Source: Clostridium magnum DSM 2767 (GTDB taxonomy: Bacteria; Bacillota; Clostridia; Clostridiales; Clostridiaceae). Taken from it: DNA of 64,000 bases. Location of the stretch: positions 62,001 through 126,000 of the forward strand of contig NZ_LWAE01000007.1 of the NCBI RefSeq assembly GCF_001623875.1, given 5' to 3'. Each line of letters starts with the position of its first letter. The stretch's first letter is position 1. Positions 1 to 8,657 of this stretch are shown here, in pieces. The translations under genes were made by a program, and so were the position numbers. The notes beneath the pieces are model-generated. The model worked only from the letters and a program-made list of their open reading frames with translations. It made no database searches and had not been told where the DNA came from.

Positions 1-1
1 T

Positions 2-994
2 AATGCTGCTAATATTACTGTATATTCCCATAATGGTGGAATAGAAAATTGGGGAGATAGGATTAATAAAATTAAAGGAACTAGTGGAATAACATCAGTA
101 TTTCCAGTAGTAGATCATCAAGCCTTTGTAAAACTTAATGATATGACAGAGCCAGCACTTGTAAGAGGCTTTGGCCTTAAAGAAGGAAACTCCTTTTATA
201 ATATTAAAAATAGAATTTACAATGGGAAAATGCCTGAAGGTGAAAATGAAGTGATTATAGGGAAAGATCTAGTGGAGAGACTTGGGCTAAAAGTTGGAGA
301 TACCATAAATATAATTACCATATCACGAAAACAGGTGGATTTTAAGGTTGTAGGTTTTTATGACTTTGAGGTTGCTAAAATAAATAAAACCTGGCTTATT
401 ACAAATTTAAAAACTGCTCAGGATTTAATTGGCTTTGGAGACAAAGTTACATCTATAGAGGTTGGCGTAAGTGATCCCTATAATGCAGATACTATAGGAA
501 AAAAAGTAGAAGACACATTAGGAGATAAGAACCTAAAGGTAGAAAATTGGAAAAGCCAGAATAAGCTACTAGTCAGTGGAATAGTAGGGCAAAGAATATG
601 TACTGTTATAATACAGTTTTTTGTACTATTAGCGGCAGTTTTAAGTACTGTGAGTATATTGAGCATTAGTGTAGTTCAAAAATATAGACAAATAGGAATT
701 CTAAAAGCAATGGGTATAAGAGATTCTTCTGCAGGATTGGTATTTTTGTTTCAGGCTTTAATACTTGGTGTTTTAGGTACAAGCCTTGGATTAGGACTAT
801 CATTGTTTTTTGTACAAGAATTTAACAGATACATAATTACACCTCAGGGTGAGCCAGTGGTAAATATAGTTATTAGTAAAAGGTTCTTAATTATGTCAGC
901 TTTAATTGATATAACAGCATCTACCTTTGCAGCACTTTTACCTGCTTTAAAATCCTTTAGATTAAGTCCTGTGGAGGTAATAAAGAATGGCTAG
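2..994 (+). CDS. ABC transporter permease, FtsX/MacB type (5' end outside window)
   Basis: This is the C-terminal part of a membrane permease that works with the ATPase directly downstream. The frame is open from the first bases of the window, so the true start lies upstream and about 330 residues are visible. An extracellular MacB-like core region comes first. Hydrophobic segments follow near nt 600-670, 735-810 and 890-950, with the usual FtsX-family link after the first segment (QKYRQIGILKAMG). The protein ends with SPVEVIKNG, the typical end of this family. It overlaps the ATPase gene by 8 bases, which indicates translational coupling. The substrate is not evident. Lipoprotein or peptide export would be typical of the family. 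Confidence 0.88.
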   Translation, partial: NAANITVYSHNGGIENWGDRINKIKGTSGITSVFPVVDHQAFVKLNDMTEPALVRGFGLKEGNSFYNIKNRIYNGKMPEGENEVIIGKDLVERLGLKVGDTINIITISRKQVDFKVVGFYDFEVAKINKTWLITNLKTAQDLIGFGDKVTSIEVGVSDPYNADTIGKKVEDTLGDKNLKVENWKSQNKLLVSGIVGQRICTVIIQFFVLLAAVLSTVSILSISVVQKYRQIGILKAMGIRDSSAGLVFLFQALILGVLGTSLGLGLSLFFVQEFNRYIITPQGEPVVNIVISKRFLIMSALIDITASTFAALLPALKSFRLSPVEVIKNG

Positions 995-1661
995 TATTAT
1001 AGAGCTTAAAGATATAAATAAAATATATGGAAGAAGAGTAAAAACACAAGTATTGCATAATGTGAATTTAGCTATTGAAGAAGGGTCCTTTAATTCTATT
1101 ATAGGAGCTTCTGGCAGCGGCAAAACTACATTATTAAATATAATAGGTATACTTGATAAGCCTAGTAATGGACAAGTATTTATAGAAGGTAATAGAACAG
1201 ACAAAATGAGCAGGAGAGCTTTAGCTTCTATAAGAAATAAAAAAATAGGTTTTGTATTTCAATTTCATTATCTGCTGCCTGAATTTAATGCACTTGAAAA
1301 TGTACTTATGCCCTATACTATAAAAAGATTTTTTCATGGCAGAAAAACTAGGCAAAAGGCAGAGGATCTTCTGGATTTAGTTGGACTATCTAAGGTTAAG
1401 AAGAATAAAATCTATGATCTTTCCGGAGGACAGCAGCAGAGAGTTGCCATTGCTAGAGCACTTATGAACAATCCTAAAATCATATTGGCGGATGAACCTA
1501 CAGGCAATTTGGATTCTAATTCTTCTGAGGAAATATATAAGATATTTAGAGATATAAATAAAGAATTTAGAACTACATTTGTGGTTATTACTCATGACGA
1601 AAGAATAGCAAATAAGACAGATAGGATAATAGAAATAAAAGATGGTGTGGTTAGTGGCTAA
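987..1661 (+). CDS. ABC transporter ATP-binding protein (LolD/MacB type)
   Basis: This 224-residue cytoplasmic ATPase powers the permease encoded just upstream. Visible motifs are Walker A GASGSGKT (residues 40-47), Q-loop Gln92, signature LSGGQ (145-149), Walker B ILADE (166-170) and the switch His203. The start ATG lies inside the end of the permease gene, with GGAGG 9 bases upstream. The length fits the short LolD-like class. The inserted sequence around residues 115-125 (FFHGRKTRQ) suits the antimicrobial-peptide or lipoprotein-exporter group, but substrate cannot be deduced. Transcription probably ends at the hairpin at 1664-1700. Confidence 0.93.
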   Translation: MASIIELKDINKIYGRRVKTQVLHNVNLAIEEGSFNSIIGASGSGKTTLLNIIGILDKPSNGQVFIEGNRTDKMSRRALASIRNKKIGFVFQFHYLLPEFNALENVLMPYTIKRFFHGRKTRQKAEDLLDLVGLSKVKKNKIYDLSGGQQQRVAIARALMNNPKIILADEPTGNLDSNSSEEIYKIFRDINKEFRTTFVVITHDERIANKTDRIIEIKDGVVSG

Positions 1662-1663
1662 AA

Positions 1664-1700
1664 AGCTATCAGTAAAAGGTTTACTGATAGCTCTATTTTT
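1664..1700. terminator. Rho-independent terminator between convergent genes
   Basis: A 13-bp perfect stem (AGCTATCAGTAAA / TTTACTGATAGCT) with a 3-nt loop, followed by a T-rich tract. It sits between the ABC operon (+) and the small membrane gene (-), so it may serve both directions. Confidence 0.85.
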
Positions 1701-1821
1701 ACATTGAAGACATTGCAAAAACTACTGCAGATACTAAAGCGACTATAGCTATAGAACAAGTCCAAATTGTTATTTTTGTGTTTCTCTTACGTGCCTCAAT
1801 AGGTGTTAGTTGATTTTTCAT
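1699..1821 (-). CDS. Small single-pass membrane protein, 40 aa
   Basis: The start chosen is the ATG at 1821-1819, because AAGGAG lies 8 bases upstream; a longer upstream reading in the same frame has no such site. The predicted peptide begins MKNQLTPIEARKRNTK and continues into one hydrophobic helix (about residues 14-36, IWTCSIAIVALVSAVVFAM). Positive charge before the helix suggests the N-terminus stays inside. I do not recognise a family. Its stop overlaps the shared terminator, and an AT-rich region with few other features lies upstream. The good ribosome site supports a real gene, but its function is unknown. Confidence 0.6.
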   Translation of the reverse strand: MKNQLTPIEARKRNTKITIWTCSIAIVALVSAVVFAMSSM

Positions 1822-2020
1822 TGCCGTAAACTCCTTATTGATTAAATTTGATTTTAAATTGAATTTTGAATTAAATTTTAATTTTTGTTTTACTACATGT
1901 AAAATTATACAATATGCTGAAATATATTTCAATATGGTTTTTAGTATATAATTAGTCTAAATGATTTTGTAATAGAATTAGTCATATTGCATAGGAATTA
2001 AACTAATGAAATGTTATAAT

Positions 2021-2222
2021 TTAACCTGACTAACTTGGTGTAAGTCTCCCACTTTACATGAAACTCCTCTTCCTAACGTCAGAGGAGTAAGCGATTCACA
2101 CAAAATCATAGATTTTGGTTCTCTGCTTAACTGGGAGTTCAACGCCAAGTAAGCCATGCATTCGCAGCTCTAAAATTCAGATGGGGTAGAAAAATACCCA
2201 TCTGAATTAAGAGCTTGCTTCA
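2021..2222 (+). repeat. F1 interspersed hairpin element, copy 1
   Basis: Begins TTAACCTGACTAACTTGG and ends GAGCTTGCTTCA. An outer stem ACTTGGYG/CGCCAAGT and an inner stem CTCCCACT/ACTGGGAG enclose a variable loop. A right-end hairpin built on ATTCAGATGGG/CCCATCTGAAT follows. The loop carries the internal module AAGCGATTCACAC...GGTTCTCTGCTT, also found in F2. Other F1 copies are at 39522-39774, 55359-55490 and (3' part only) 40837-40910. Confidence 0.85.
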
Positions 2223-2260
2223 GTTTTATGTGATATTAGGTTAAATAGAAGGTGAATAAA

Positions 2261-2800
2261 TTGAAAAAAGTACTAAGTATAGTTTTATGTGTATTGTGGA
2301 TGGGATTTATATTTTATAACTCATCTAATAATGGAGAAATATCTGAAGACAGAAGTCATGCACTTTTAAATAGTATAAAAAACCAATATCATAAATTAAA
2401 AAGTTTTCAGCCAGCGGCAGAAAAGCCTCAGAATAATGATATGAGTTTAAAAGAAAGCAGTAAAGGAACTAAAGCAAAGACATCTAAAGCTGTAAACTCA
2501 AAGAAAGAGGAAGAATTTAATAAGATTCTGAGAAAGAATGCCCATGCATTTGAGTATTTTATTTTAGCTATAGTAGTAGGTGCTTTATTATTTTCTTTTA
2601 ATATGAAGGGAAAATCCGCTTTAATCTATATAATGTTTATATGCTTATTTTATGCAGTTATGGACGAATTCCATCAGATTTTTGTATCCGGCAGAAGCTC
2701 TTTAGTCAGTGATGTTCTTATAGATTTTTTAGGCAGTGTTATAGGGATATTTGTTTTTTATCTTTTCTATTACAAGGTATATAGGATGAAGTTTAAATGA
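2261..2800 (+). CDS. VanZ-like family membrane protein
   Basis: The protein has an N-terminal membrane helix (KKVLSIVLCVLWMGFIFYNSS), a Lys/Ser-rich linker (about residues 45-85) and a VanZ-like core with three more helices. The family signature is visible as KNAHAFEYFILA and DEFHQIFVSGRSS. TTG at 2261 is preferred because AAGGTG lies 6 bases upstream; GTG at 2252 is a possible longer start with no ribosome site. VanZ-like proteins are linked to glycopeptide tolerance in some bacteria, but most have no known role. The stop codon TGA falls in ATGAAGCGGGGG, which resembles the right end of an F2 repeat. Confidence 0.85.
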   Translation: MKKVLSIVLCVLWMGFIFYNSSNNGEISEDRSHALLNSIKNQYHKLKSFQPAAEKPQNNDMSLKESSKGTKAKTSKAVNSKKEEEFNKILRKNAHAFEYFILAIVVGALLFSFNMKGKSALIYIMFICLFYAVMDEFHQIFVSGRSSLVSDVLIDFLGSVIGIFVFYLFYYKVYRMKFK

Positions 2801-2920
2801 AGCGGGGGCTAGTATGAATTCTTAAAGTTTACTATAGGATGTAGCAAATTTTGAGCTTTGACCTTATAATTTCATTGTGTTAAAATAACTTACAGTAAAA
2901 GCAAAAGGAGATGGTGGAAT

Positions 2921-3307
2921 ATGAAAAAACATTGTAAAAAGTTGATTGTGTTTTCATTATTTATGACTATATTTTTATCATTAACAGGTTGCTCATGGTT
3001 TTCAAAGAATAATACTGCAAACCAGAACACGAAAAGTGTAAAGACAGAGGAACCAAAGGTTAATCAGGATGTTAAGAAGACTGAGCAGCTTAGGAAGGAA
3101 AAAGAAATATCTAACGGACAAGTATATATAGAAAAAGATGTGGTAGTTGCAACAATGCTTATAAAGGATGATATAAGTGAAGCAGATGGAAAGGCATTAG
3201 CAGAAAAGTATGCTAAACAATTAAAAGAAGAACATAAGGATATGAAAATAAATGTTCAGGCTGTTCAAAAGGGAAAAAACATAGCTAATATAACTATAGA
3301 AAAATAG
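2921..3307 (+). CDS. Small lipoprotein of unknown function
   Basis: The sequence is 128 residues. It has a lipoprotein signal peptide: positive start MKKHCKKL, a hydrophobic stretch, and the lipobox LTGC with Cys at about residue 24. The mature part opens with a Lys/Asn/Gln-rich linker. A compact C-terminal alpha/beta region follows (about residues 65-128), ending VQKGKNIANITIEK. I recognise no family. AAGGAGATGG precedes the ATG at normal spacing. It stands alone between the VanZ-like gene and a strong terminator. It is expected to be anchored to the outer face of the membrane. Confidence 0.75.
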   Translation: MKKHCKKLIVFSLFMTIFLSLTGCSWFSKNNTANQNTKSVKTEEPKVNQDVKKTEQLRKEKEISNGQVYIEKDVVVATMLIKDDISEADGKALAEKYAKQLKEEHKDMKINVQAVQKGKNIANITIEK

Positions 3308-3325
3308 AATTAAAGAAGGATTCAT

Positions 3326-3379
3326 AATATCCATGGTAGAAATATATGGTAACCATATTTCTATCATGGATATTTTTTT
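3326..3379 (+). terminator. Rho-independent terminator
   Basis: A long hairpin, ATATCCATGGTAGAAATAT paired with ATATTTCTATCATGGATAT with one mismatch, then TTTTTTT. It lies 20 bases after the lipoprotein stop codon. Confidence 0.85.
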
Positions 3380-3398
3380 CATCATGTTCACTAGATTG

Positions 3399-3427
3399 TT
3401 GACATAAGCATGAAAAAGTTGTTTAAT
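3399..3427 (+). promoter_or_regulatory. Sigma-A type promoter of the YhgE/Pip gene
   Basis: TTGACA at 3399-3404, a 17-base spacer, and TTTAAT at 3422-3427. The first TetR-type operator starts 2 bases after the -10 box, so bound repressor would block initiation. Confidence 0.65.
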
Positions 3428-3429
3428 AT

Positions 3430-3475
3430 AACTGACTGGTCAGTTTAATGTTTAGATATAACCGACTGGTCAGTT
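3430..3475. promoter_or_regulatory. Tandem TetR-type operators
   Basis: Two near-identical palindromes, AACTGACTGGTCAGTT (3430-3445) and AACCGACTGGTCAGTT (3460-3475), centred 30 bp apart, about three helical turns. The first is a perfect 7-2-7 inverted repeat. This is the usual form of a TetR-family operator. No TetR gene is present in the window. Confidence 0.75.
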
Positions 3476-3526
3476 GAAAAAATAATAATTTAGCAACATA
3501 TAATATTAACGAAGAAGGGAGATACC

Positions 3527-6430
3527 ATGAATTTTTTAAAAGTATTATGGAGCGATATATCCAATATATTTCGAAACAGATTTATTAGGATTTCTGTTGC
3601 AGCTGTTATAATGATACCTCTTATATATGGAGGACTTTATCTTGCAGCCTTTTGGGACCCTTATGGAAAAACGGAAAATCTTCCTGTGGCAGTTGTCAAC
3701 TTAGATAATGGAGCTATGGATGAAGATAAAAAGGTTAACTATGGTAATGACATGGTGGACAATCTTAAAAATAATGATGACTTAGCTTGGAAATTTGTAA
3801 AGACCCAAAAAGAAGCAGAGGATGGTTTAAAGGGTGACAAATATTATGCAATGGTAGTTGTACCAAAGGATTTTTCTCAAAAGCTTATGAATGTAGATAA
3901 GGGTAAATTGGAAAAACCTCAACTTCTATTTGTAGCTAATAAAAAGAAAAACTATGTGGTAGGTTTAATAAGTGACAAAGCAGCAAAGGCATTAAAGGAA
4001 GAACTGGGAAAAGGAGTAATGGACAACTTTACTATGAAGATTATTGATAATCTTTATGAGGTAAGAGATGGCATGGAAGCTGCGGCAGATGGCACAGCCC
4101 AGCTTAAAGATGGTGTTACTGATTTAAAAGATAAGGTTCCGGTAATGTCAGATGGTATAAATAAGCTTTATGATGGTTCTGCTACATTAAGTGATAAATT
4201 AAAGGATGCTAGTGATGGAAGTAATAAGCTTAGAGATGGAGTTGGAACTTTAAAGGACAAGATGCCGGATTTAGTAGATGGGGTAAATAAGCTTTATAAA
4301 GGGACATCCTCTATAGATGAAAAGATAAAGGATGCTTTAGATGGAAGCAACAAACTTAGAGATGGAGCGGTGTCTTTAAATGACAAGCTTCCAGATTTGT
4401 CAGAGGGAATAGATAAGCTTAATGATGGTTCTAATAGTATAAAGGATGGATTAGGAGAGGTAAATGATAACATGCCAAAGTTTTTGGATGGTATCAGTGA
4501 TTTAAAAGATGGGGCTTTGGAGTTAAGAGGTGGATTAAGAACTGCAAGAGATGGAGCAGCACTTCTTTATGAAAAAGATGAAAATGGCAATGTTAAGCAG
4601 GATGCAGGGCTTCCGGCACTAAAAAACGGAGCTGATAGCATGAAATCTGCTCTTTCAGGAGCTATTGTAACTCAGCTAAAGCCAGATACAGCTAGCAAAC
4701 CTATTGATCAAATATTAGGAGCCGTTAGTGGATCTGATCAATCAATATTAAAAGGAATGCTTGCATTAGACCCAAGTATACAAAGTGGTGCATTACCTTT
4801 ATCCCAGGACTTAAAGAAAGCTTGGGATAATGACTTAAGTGTTATAAGTAATCTAAATAGTGCTTTAGTAGATTTAAAAGGTACTGACAGCACAGACAAG
4901 ATAAATAGTGATTTATTAACTATTGGCAGTATTCTAAATGGAGATTCTCCTGCCTTTAGTAATGCTAAATTAGGAAGTATTAGCTCAGACTTAGCCAGTA
5001 TAGCAGAAGTAATTAACAGTTATCCTGGATCTTCCCAATCAGTACAACTTCAAACTGCCTATAGTACCATGGATGCTCTATCTAAGGGAGTTGCCACTCT
5101 GGATGGATCACTATCCAGTTTAAAGCAATCATTAAAGTTATTTCAGGGGTCCACGGCTCTTTCTACAAATTTAGGGTATGCTTCTGATGGTGTAGGGTCT
5201 TTAGTTAGTGGATTAAATCAATTATATGATGGTTCAGATAAGCTATATAATGGCTTAGACACACTATATGACAAAACTAAAGATTTACAAAACGGAACAG
5301 AGGATTTGTATAATGGATCAAAAAACTTAAAGGATGGACTGTACAAGTTTAAGGGAACTGTCCCTGATCTGATCAATGGTGTTGGTCAGTTAACTGATGG
5401 TACCAGAGACTTATCTGATGGTTTATTTAAAATAAAAGGTGGTACTGAGACATTAAATGAAAAAGTAGGGGAGCTAAATCAAAAGGTTCCAGATCTGGAG
5501 CAAGGGGTTTATGATCTTTATGATGGTACAACAGACCTATCCGATGGACTTTTCAAGCTGTATGATGGCTCAGGAAAATTAAAAGACGGATTAAGTTCCT
5601 TAAAGGATAAGATGCCGGATTTAGAAGATGGTGCTAATAAACTTTATGAAGGTATAGCTCAGTTAAATGATAAACTTACTGAAGGAGCAGAAAAGCTTTC
5701 GGATAAGTTGATTCAAAGTGGTAAAGCAATGGGCAATTTTATGTCTGAACCAGTAAAGCTTCAGGATAAGCCTTTATTTGAGGTTAGCAAATATGGTGAA
5801 GGACTGGCCCCATACTTTATATCTTTGGCTTTATGGGTAGGGTCAATTATGATGTTCTTTGTAATTACAGAAAAGGTAGAGTCAGATGTAAAGGTTGGAC
5901 CTGTTTCAATAGTGTTAGGTAAGTATTTATCCTATGCTTCTGTTGGACTGCTGCAAGCACTTCTTATAAGCTTTGTAGTTACAAAGATTGGATTAAGGCC
6001 ATCCAATTTATTAGCCTATTATTGTTTTAATGTATTTTTATCCTTTGTATTTGTGGCTATAATTCAAAATTTTATATTCCTATTAGGGGATCCAGGAAGA
6101 TTACTTGCAATAATTGTGCTTGTACTTCAGTTGACATCTTCAAATGGTACCTTCCCGGGAGAATTATTACCTAAGTTCTTTAAAACTATAGGACCATTCT
6201 TACCATTTACCTATTCTATATCTGCTCTAAGAGAGATAAATTCTGGTATAGATAGAGCGGTGCTCATGAAGGATGTCACTATACTGGCAGGATATTTAAT
6301 AGTGTTCTTGTTTTTCTCAGTGTTATTAAAGCGTCATGCGGATAACATAAAGAAGAAATTTAAAGCTAAAAATGAACAAGGTTTAGCACCTAAAGAAGTA
6401 GCGGTAGAAGAAAACTTAGTTCATCATTAA
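3527..6430 (+). CDS. YhgE/Pip family membrane protein
   Basis: This large (967 aa) membrane protein of the YhgE/Pip family is related to ABC-2 type permeases. One N-terminal membrane helix (about residues 20-40) precedes a long external region. That region is packed with coiled-coil-like repeats of the form DGxxxLxDGxxxLxD. About five C-terminal helices (roughly 745-945) form the ABC-2-like domain. Related proteins act in phage infection (Pip), type VII effector export (EsaA-like) or export of unknown substrates; which applies here is not known. AAGGGAG precedes the ATG. Two TetR-type operators control the promoter. The final base of its TAA stop overlaps an F2-like end (ATGAAGTGGAAACTTGAG). 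Confidence 0.9.
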   Translation: MNFLKVLWSDISNIFRNRFIRISVAAVIMIPLIYGGLYLAAFWDPYGKTENLPVAVVNLDNGAMDEDKKVNYGNDMVDNLKNNDDLAWKFVKTQKEAEDGLKGDKYYAMVVVPKDFSQKLMNVDKGKLEKPQLLFVANKKKNYVVGLISDKAAKALKEELGKGVMDNFTMKIIDNLYEVRDGMEAAADGTAQLKDGVTDLKDKVPVMSDGINKLYDGSATLSDKLKDASDGSNKLRDGVGTLKDKMPDLVDGVNKLYKGTSSIDEKIKDALDGSNKLRDGAVSLNDKLPDLSEGIDKLNDGSNSIKDGLGEVNDNMPKFLDGISDLKDGALELRGGLRTARDGAALLYEKDENGNVKQDAGLPALKNGADSMKSALSGAIVTQLKPDTASKPIDQILGAVSGSDQSILKGMLALDPSIQSGALPLSQDLKKAWDNDLSVISNLNSALVDLKGTDSTDKINSDLLTIGSILNGDSPAFSNAKLGSISSDLASIAEVINSYPGSSQSVQLQTAYSTMDALSKGVATLDGSLSSLKQSLKLFQGSTALSTNLGYASDGVGSLVSGLNQLYDGSDKLYNGLDTLYDKTKDLQNGTEDLYNGSKNLKDGLYKFKGTVPDLINGVGQLTDGTRDLSDGLFKIKGGTETLNEKVGELNQKVPDLEQGVYDLYDGTTDLSDGLFKLYDGSGKLKDGLSSLKDKMPDLEDGANKLYEGIAQLNDKLTEGAEKLSDKLIQSGKAMGNFMSEPVKLQDKPLFEVSKYGEGLAPYFISLALWVGSIMMFFVITEKVESDVKVGPVSIVLGKYLSYASVGLLQALLISFVVTKIGLRPSNLLAYYCFNVFLSFVFVAIIQNFIFLLGDPGRLLAIIVLVLQLTSSNGTFPGELLPKFFKTIGPFLPFTYSISALREINSGIDRAVLMKDVTILAGYLIVFLFFSVLLKRHADNIKKKFKAKNEQGLAPKEVAVEENLVHH

Positions 6431-6462
6431 TGAAGTGGAAACTTGAGTTAGAGTGGGAAGTC
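6430..6462 (-). repeat. F2 right-end remnant abutting the YhgE stop codon
   Basis: ATGAAGTGGAAACTTGAGTT matches the reverse complement of the F2 right end, then the match fades out. The first A is also the last base of the TAA stop codon. No left end can be seen. Confidence 0.55.
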
Positions 6463-6478
6463 ATTGAAAGAAGATTAT

Positions 6479-6521
6479 AAGGAGGTGAAAGCTGGCAACT
6501 TAAAGCCAGCATAGGGTTATG
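6479..6521 (+). promoter_or_regulatory. Shine-Dalgarno / hairpin / start codon arrangement
   Basis: AAGGAGGTG (6479-6487) is followed by a hairpin GCTGGC-AACTTAAA-GCCAGC (6491-6510), then ATAGGGTT and the ATG at 6519. There is no in-frame start between them, because TAA at 6501 blocks the frame. Folding the hairpin would reduce the effective spacing from 31 to about 11 bases. AGGG at 6513-6516 is too close to the ATG to be a good site. Confidence 0.55.
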
Positions 6522-8597
6522 GATAGAAAAAGAATTTGTGCAGTAATTGCTTTAACTATGATGTGTTCATCTACTTTTCCTATTTTTGTACAAAGTGTAC
6601 ATGCAAAAGAGGGAGAGGTTAGTATAAATAAAACCTTTGCCGCAGCTAGTAGTGAACAGGCTGAAGGTATAACATTTGATGATAAAAATTTAGAAGCGGC
6701 TGTAAGAGATAAAATAGGTAAGCCTACAGCACCGATTACTCAAAGTGATTTAAATAGTATAGTTAATTTAGACATTAGAAATAAAAGTATAACTAATCTT
6801 GAAGGTATAGGAAAGATTAGATACTTACAAACCTTAGATGCTAGTAATAATAAAATAGATGATTTATCTCCTTTAGAGGATTGTACCAGCTTAAGAAAAA
6901 TATATTTTAGCGGAAATAAGATATCAGACATCTCAGCACTTAAAAAGCTAACTATTTTAGAAAAAATAAACTTTATGGATAACGAAATAGAGGATATTAC
7001 TCCACTATCTAATTTGACTCATCTAATGGATGTTGATTTGAGTAAAAATAAGATAAAAAATCTGGAGCCTCTTACTCATTTAAGAGAATTAAAAATCTTG
7101 ATGCTGGGAGAAAATGATATAGATGATATGAGGCATATAGCCTCTATAGAGAATCTAGAGTCCTTAACCTTGAGTAAAAATAAGATATCGGACATAAGAT
7201 GGCTGCCCTTTTTATCAAATTTAACGAAGGTTTATTTAGATAGTAATAGAATTACCGATGTAACTCCTCTTGTACATATGGGTAATTTGAAACGTGTGAA
7301 TTTAGATAAGAACAAGATAAAAAATATAAAGAAATTATGCGATATGGATAATCTACAGTGGATAAAATACAATGGCAAGGAATATTCAGACCCTAAAGCC
7401 TTAAAATTTGTTGTAGAGCAGGCTAATACTGTAGTTATCTTTAAAGATAAAAAGTTAGAGTCAGAGATAAGAAAGAAAATTGAAAAGCCATCAGGGGAGC
7501 TAACTAAGTCTGATGTAGAATATATTGATGATTTAAATCTATTCAATAAAAATATAACGGATCTATCAGGCATGGAAAACTTAATAGGGTTAAAATCATT
7601 AAATTTAGGCAGAAATAGTGTAACGGATTTAAGTCCCTTAAAATACTTAACAGATTTAGAAAATTTATATTTATATAAAACTAAAGTAACTAACGTGGAA
7701 GATTTAGCTGAGTTAACTAATTTAAAAAGTCTTCAAGTATCAGGTGCTAAGCTATCAGAGATTTCCCCTCTTAAGAACTTAACAAATCTTGAGAGTTTAA
7801 CCCTTGATGACAATAACATACTTGATGTAGAAGATATTGGAACTTTAACTAATCTGGAAACTTTAGATTTAAGCAAAAATCATATAAAAGATATCAGTGC
7901 TCTAGCAAGTCTAACTAAAATTAAGAGTCTATCTTTAAATGATAATAATATTTCAGATATAAGTTCTGTAGCTAAGATGGCTGATCTTGAAAGACTTTCT
8001 ATAAATAAAAATTCTATAACTACACTTGAGCCTCTTAAAGAACTAACAGAGCTTGTGTGGCTTACAGCTAATGAAAATAAGCTGACAAGCCTAAGTGGAA
8101 TAGAAAAAAGTGAAGGACTTAAGGAAATTCATGCTGATAAAAACAAAATAAATAACGTCTATTCAGTTCAAGGACTAACAGATTTAGAGACACTGAGTTT
8201 GATGAGCAATGAGATAAGTGACATAAATCCATTAAGGGATTTAACTTTTATGAAAAACCTATATTTATATGAAAACAAGATAAGCAGCTTAGCATCTATA
8301 AAGGAAATGAAAGATATGCTCAGATTATATCTTGATAAAAATAGTATTAGTGATATAAGCCCCCTAAGTGATATGGCAGATTTGCAGACTCTTTCTCTAG
8401 GAAAAAATAATATTTCCGATATATCAGCTATTAAAGGAATGAATAATTTGGACACTTTGGACATAGGTGATAATAGTGTTTCAGATATAACCGTAGTGAA
8501 GGATTTATCTAATCTTAAAAATCTAGTGCTTACAAATAATAATATACCAAAATATATTATAAATTCATTACCTGAGGAAATAGACGTAACAGAATAG
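6519..8597 (+). CDS. Secreted leucine-rich-repeat protein (internalin-like), first of pair
   Basis: A 692-residue protein with a Sec signal peptide (MDRKRICAVIALTMMCSS... cut near VHAKEG). Two LRR arrays of the 22-residue SDS22/internalin type follow (LxxLxxLxLxxNxIxDISPL). Each array is introduced by a short cap, FDDKNLEAAVRDKIGKP near residue 53 and FKDKKLESEIRKKIEKP near residue 310, so the protein contains an internal duplication. There is no LPXTG, SLH or GW anchor at the C-terminus, so it is probably secreted or loosely attached. Such folds bind proteins; the partner is unknown. It is about 60 bases upstream of a paralogue of equal length. Confidence 0.88.
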   Translation: MDRKRICAVIALTMMCSSTFPIFVQSVHAKEGEVSINKTFAAASSEQAEGITFDDKNLEAAVRDKIGKPTAPITQSDLNSIVNLDIRNKSITNLEGIGKIRYLQTLDASNNKIDDLSPLEDCTSLRKIYFSGNKISDISALKKLTILEKINFMDNEIEDITPLSNLTHLMDVDLSKNKIKNLEPLTHLRELKILMLGENDIDDMRHIASIENLESLTLSKNKISDIRWLPFLSNLTKVYLDSNRITDVTPLVHMGNLKRVNLDKNKIKNIKKLCDMDNLQWIKYNGKEYSDPKALKFVVEQANTVVIFKDKKLESEIRKKIEKPSGELTKSDVEYIDDLNLFNKNITDLSGMENLIGLKSLNLGRNSVTDLSPLKYLTDLENLYLYKTKVTNVEDLAELTNLKSLQVSGAKLSEISPLKNLTNLESLTLDDNNILDVEDIGTLTNLETLDLSKNHIKDISALASLTKIKSLSLNDNNISDISSVAKMADLERLSINKNSITTLEPLKELTELVWLTANENKLTSLSGIEKSEGLKEIHADKNKINNVYSVQGLTDLETLSLMSNEISDINPLRDLTFMKNLYLYENKISSLASIKEMKDMLRLYLDKNSISDISPLSDMADLQTLSLGKNNISDISAIKGMNNLDTLDIGDNSVSDITVVKDLSNLKNLVLTNNNIPKYIINSLPEEIDVTE

Positions 8598-8603
8598 AGG
8601 ATT

Positions 8604-8637
8604 AGGGGGCAGACCCCGAGGGTCGGGGTCTGCCCCT
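8604..8637. repeat. GC-rich hairpin between the LRR genes
   Basis: A near-perfect palindrome, GGGGCAGACCCC ... GGGGTCTGCCCC, standing out sharply from its AT-rich surroundings. No T tract follows, so it is not a standard terminator. The GGGTCTGCCCC-type core resembles REP sequences linked to TnpA-REP (RAYT) proteins. Confidence 0.65.
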
Positions 8638-8657
8638 GATGAAAAGGAGCGATAAGT

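Noticed and set aside
4080-5700. DNA repeat array within the YhgE gene
   Set aside because: The repeats reflect protein-level DGxxxL periodicity in one intact frame, with varied codons. They are not an interspersed or CRISPR-like array.
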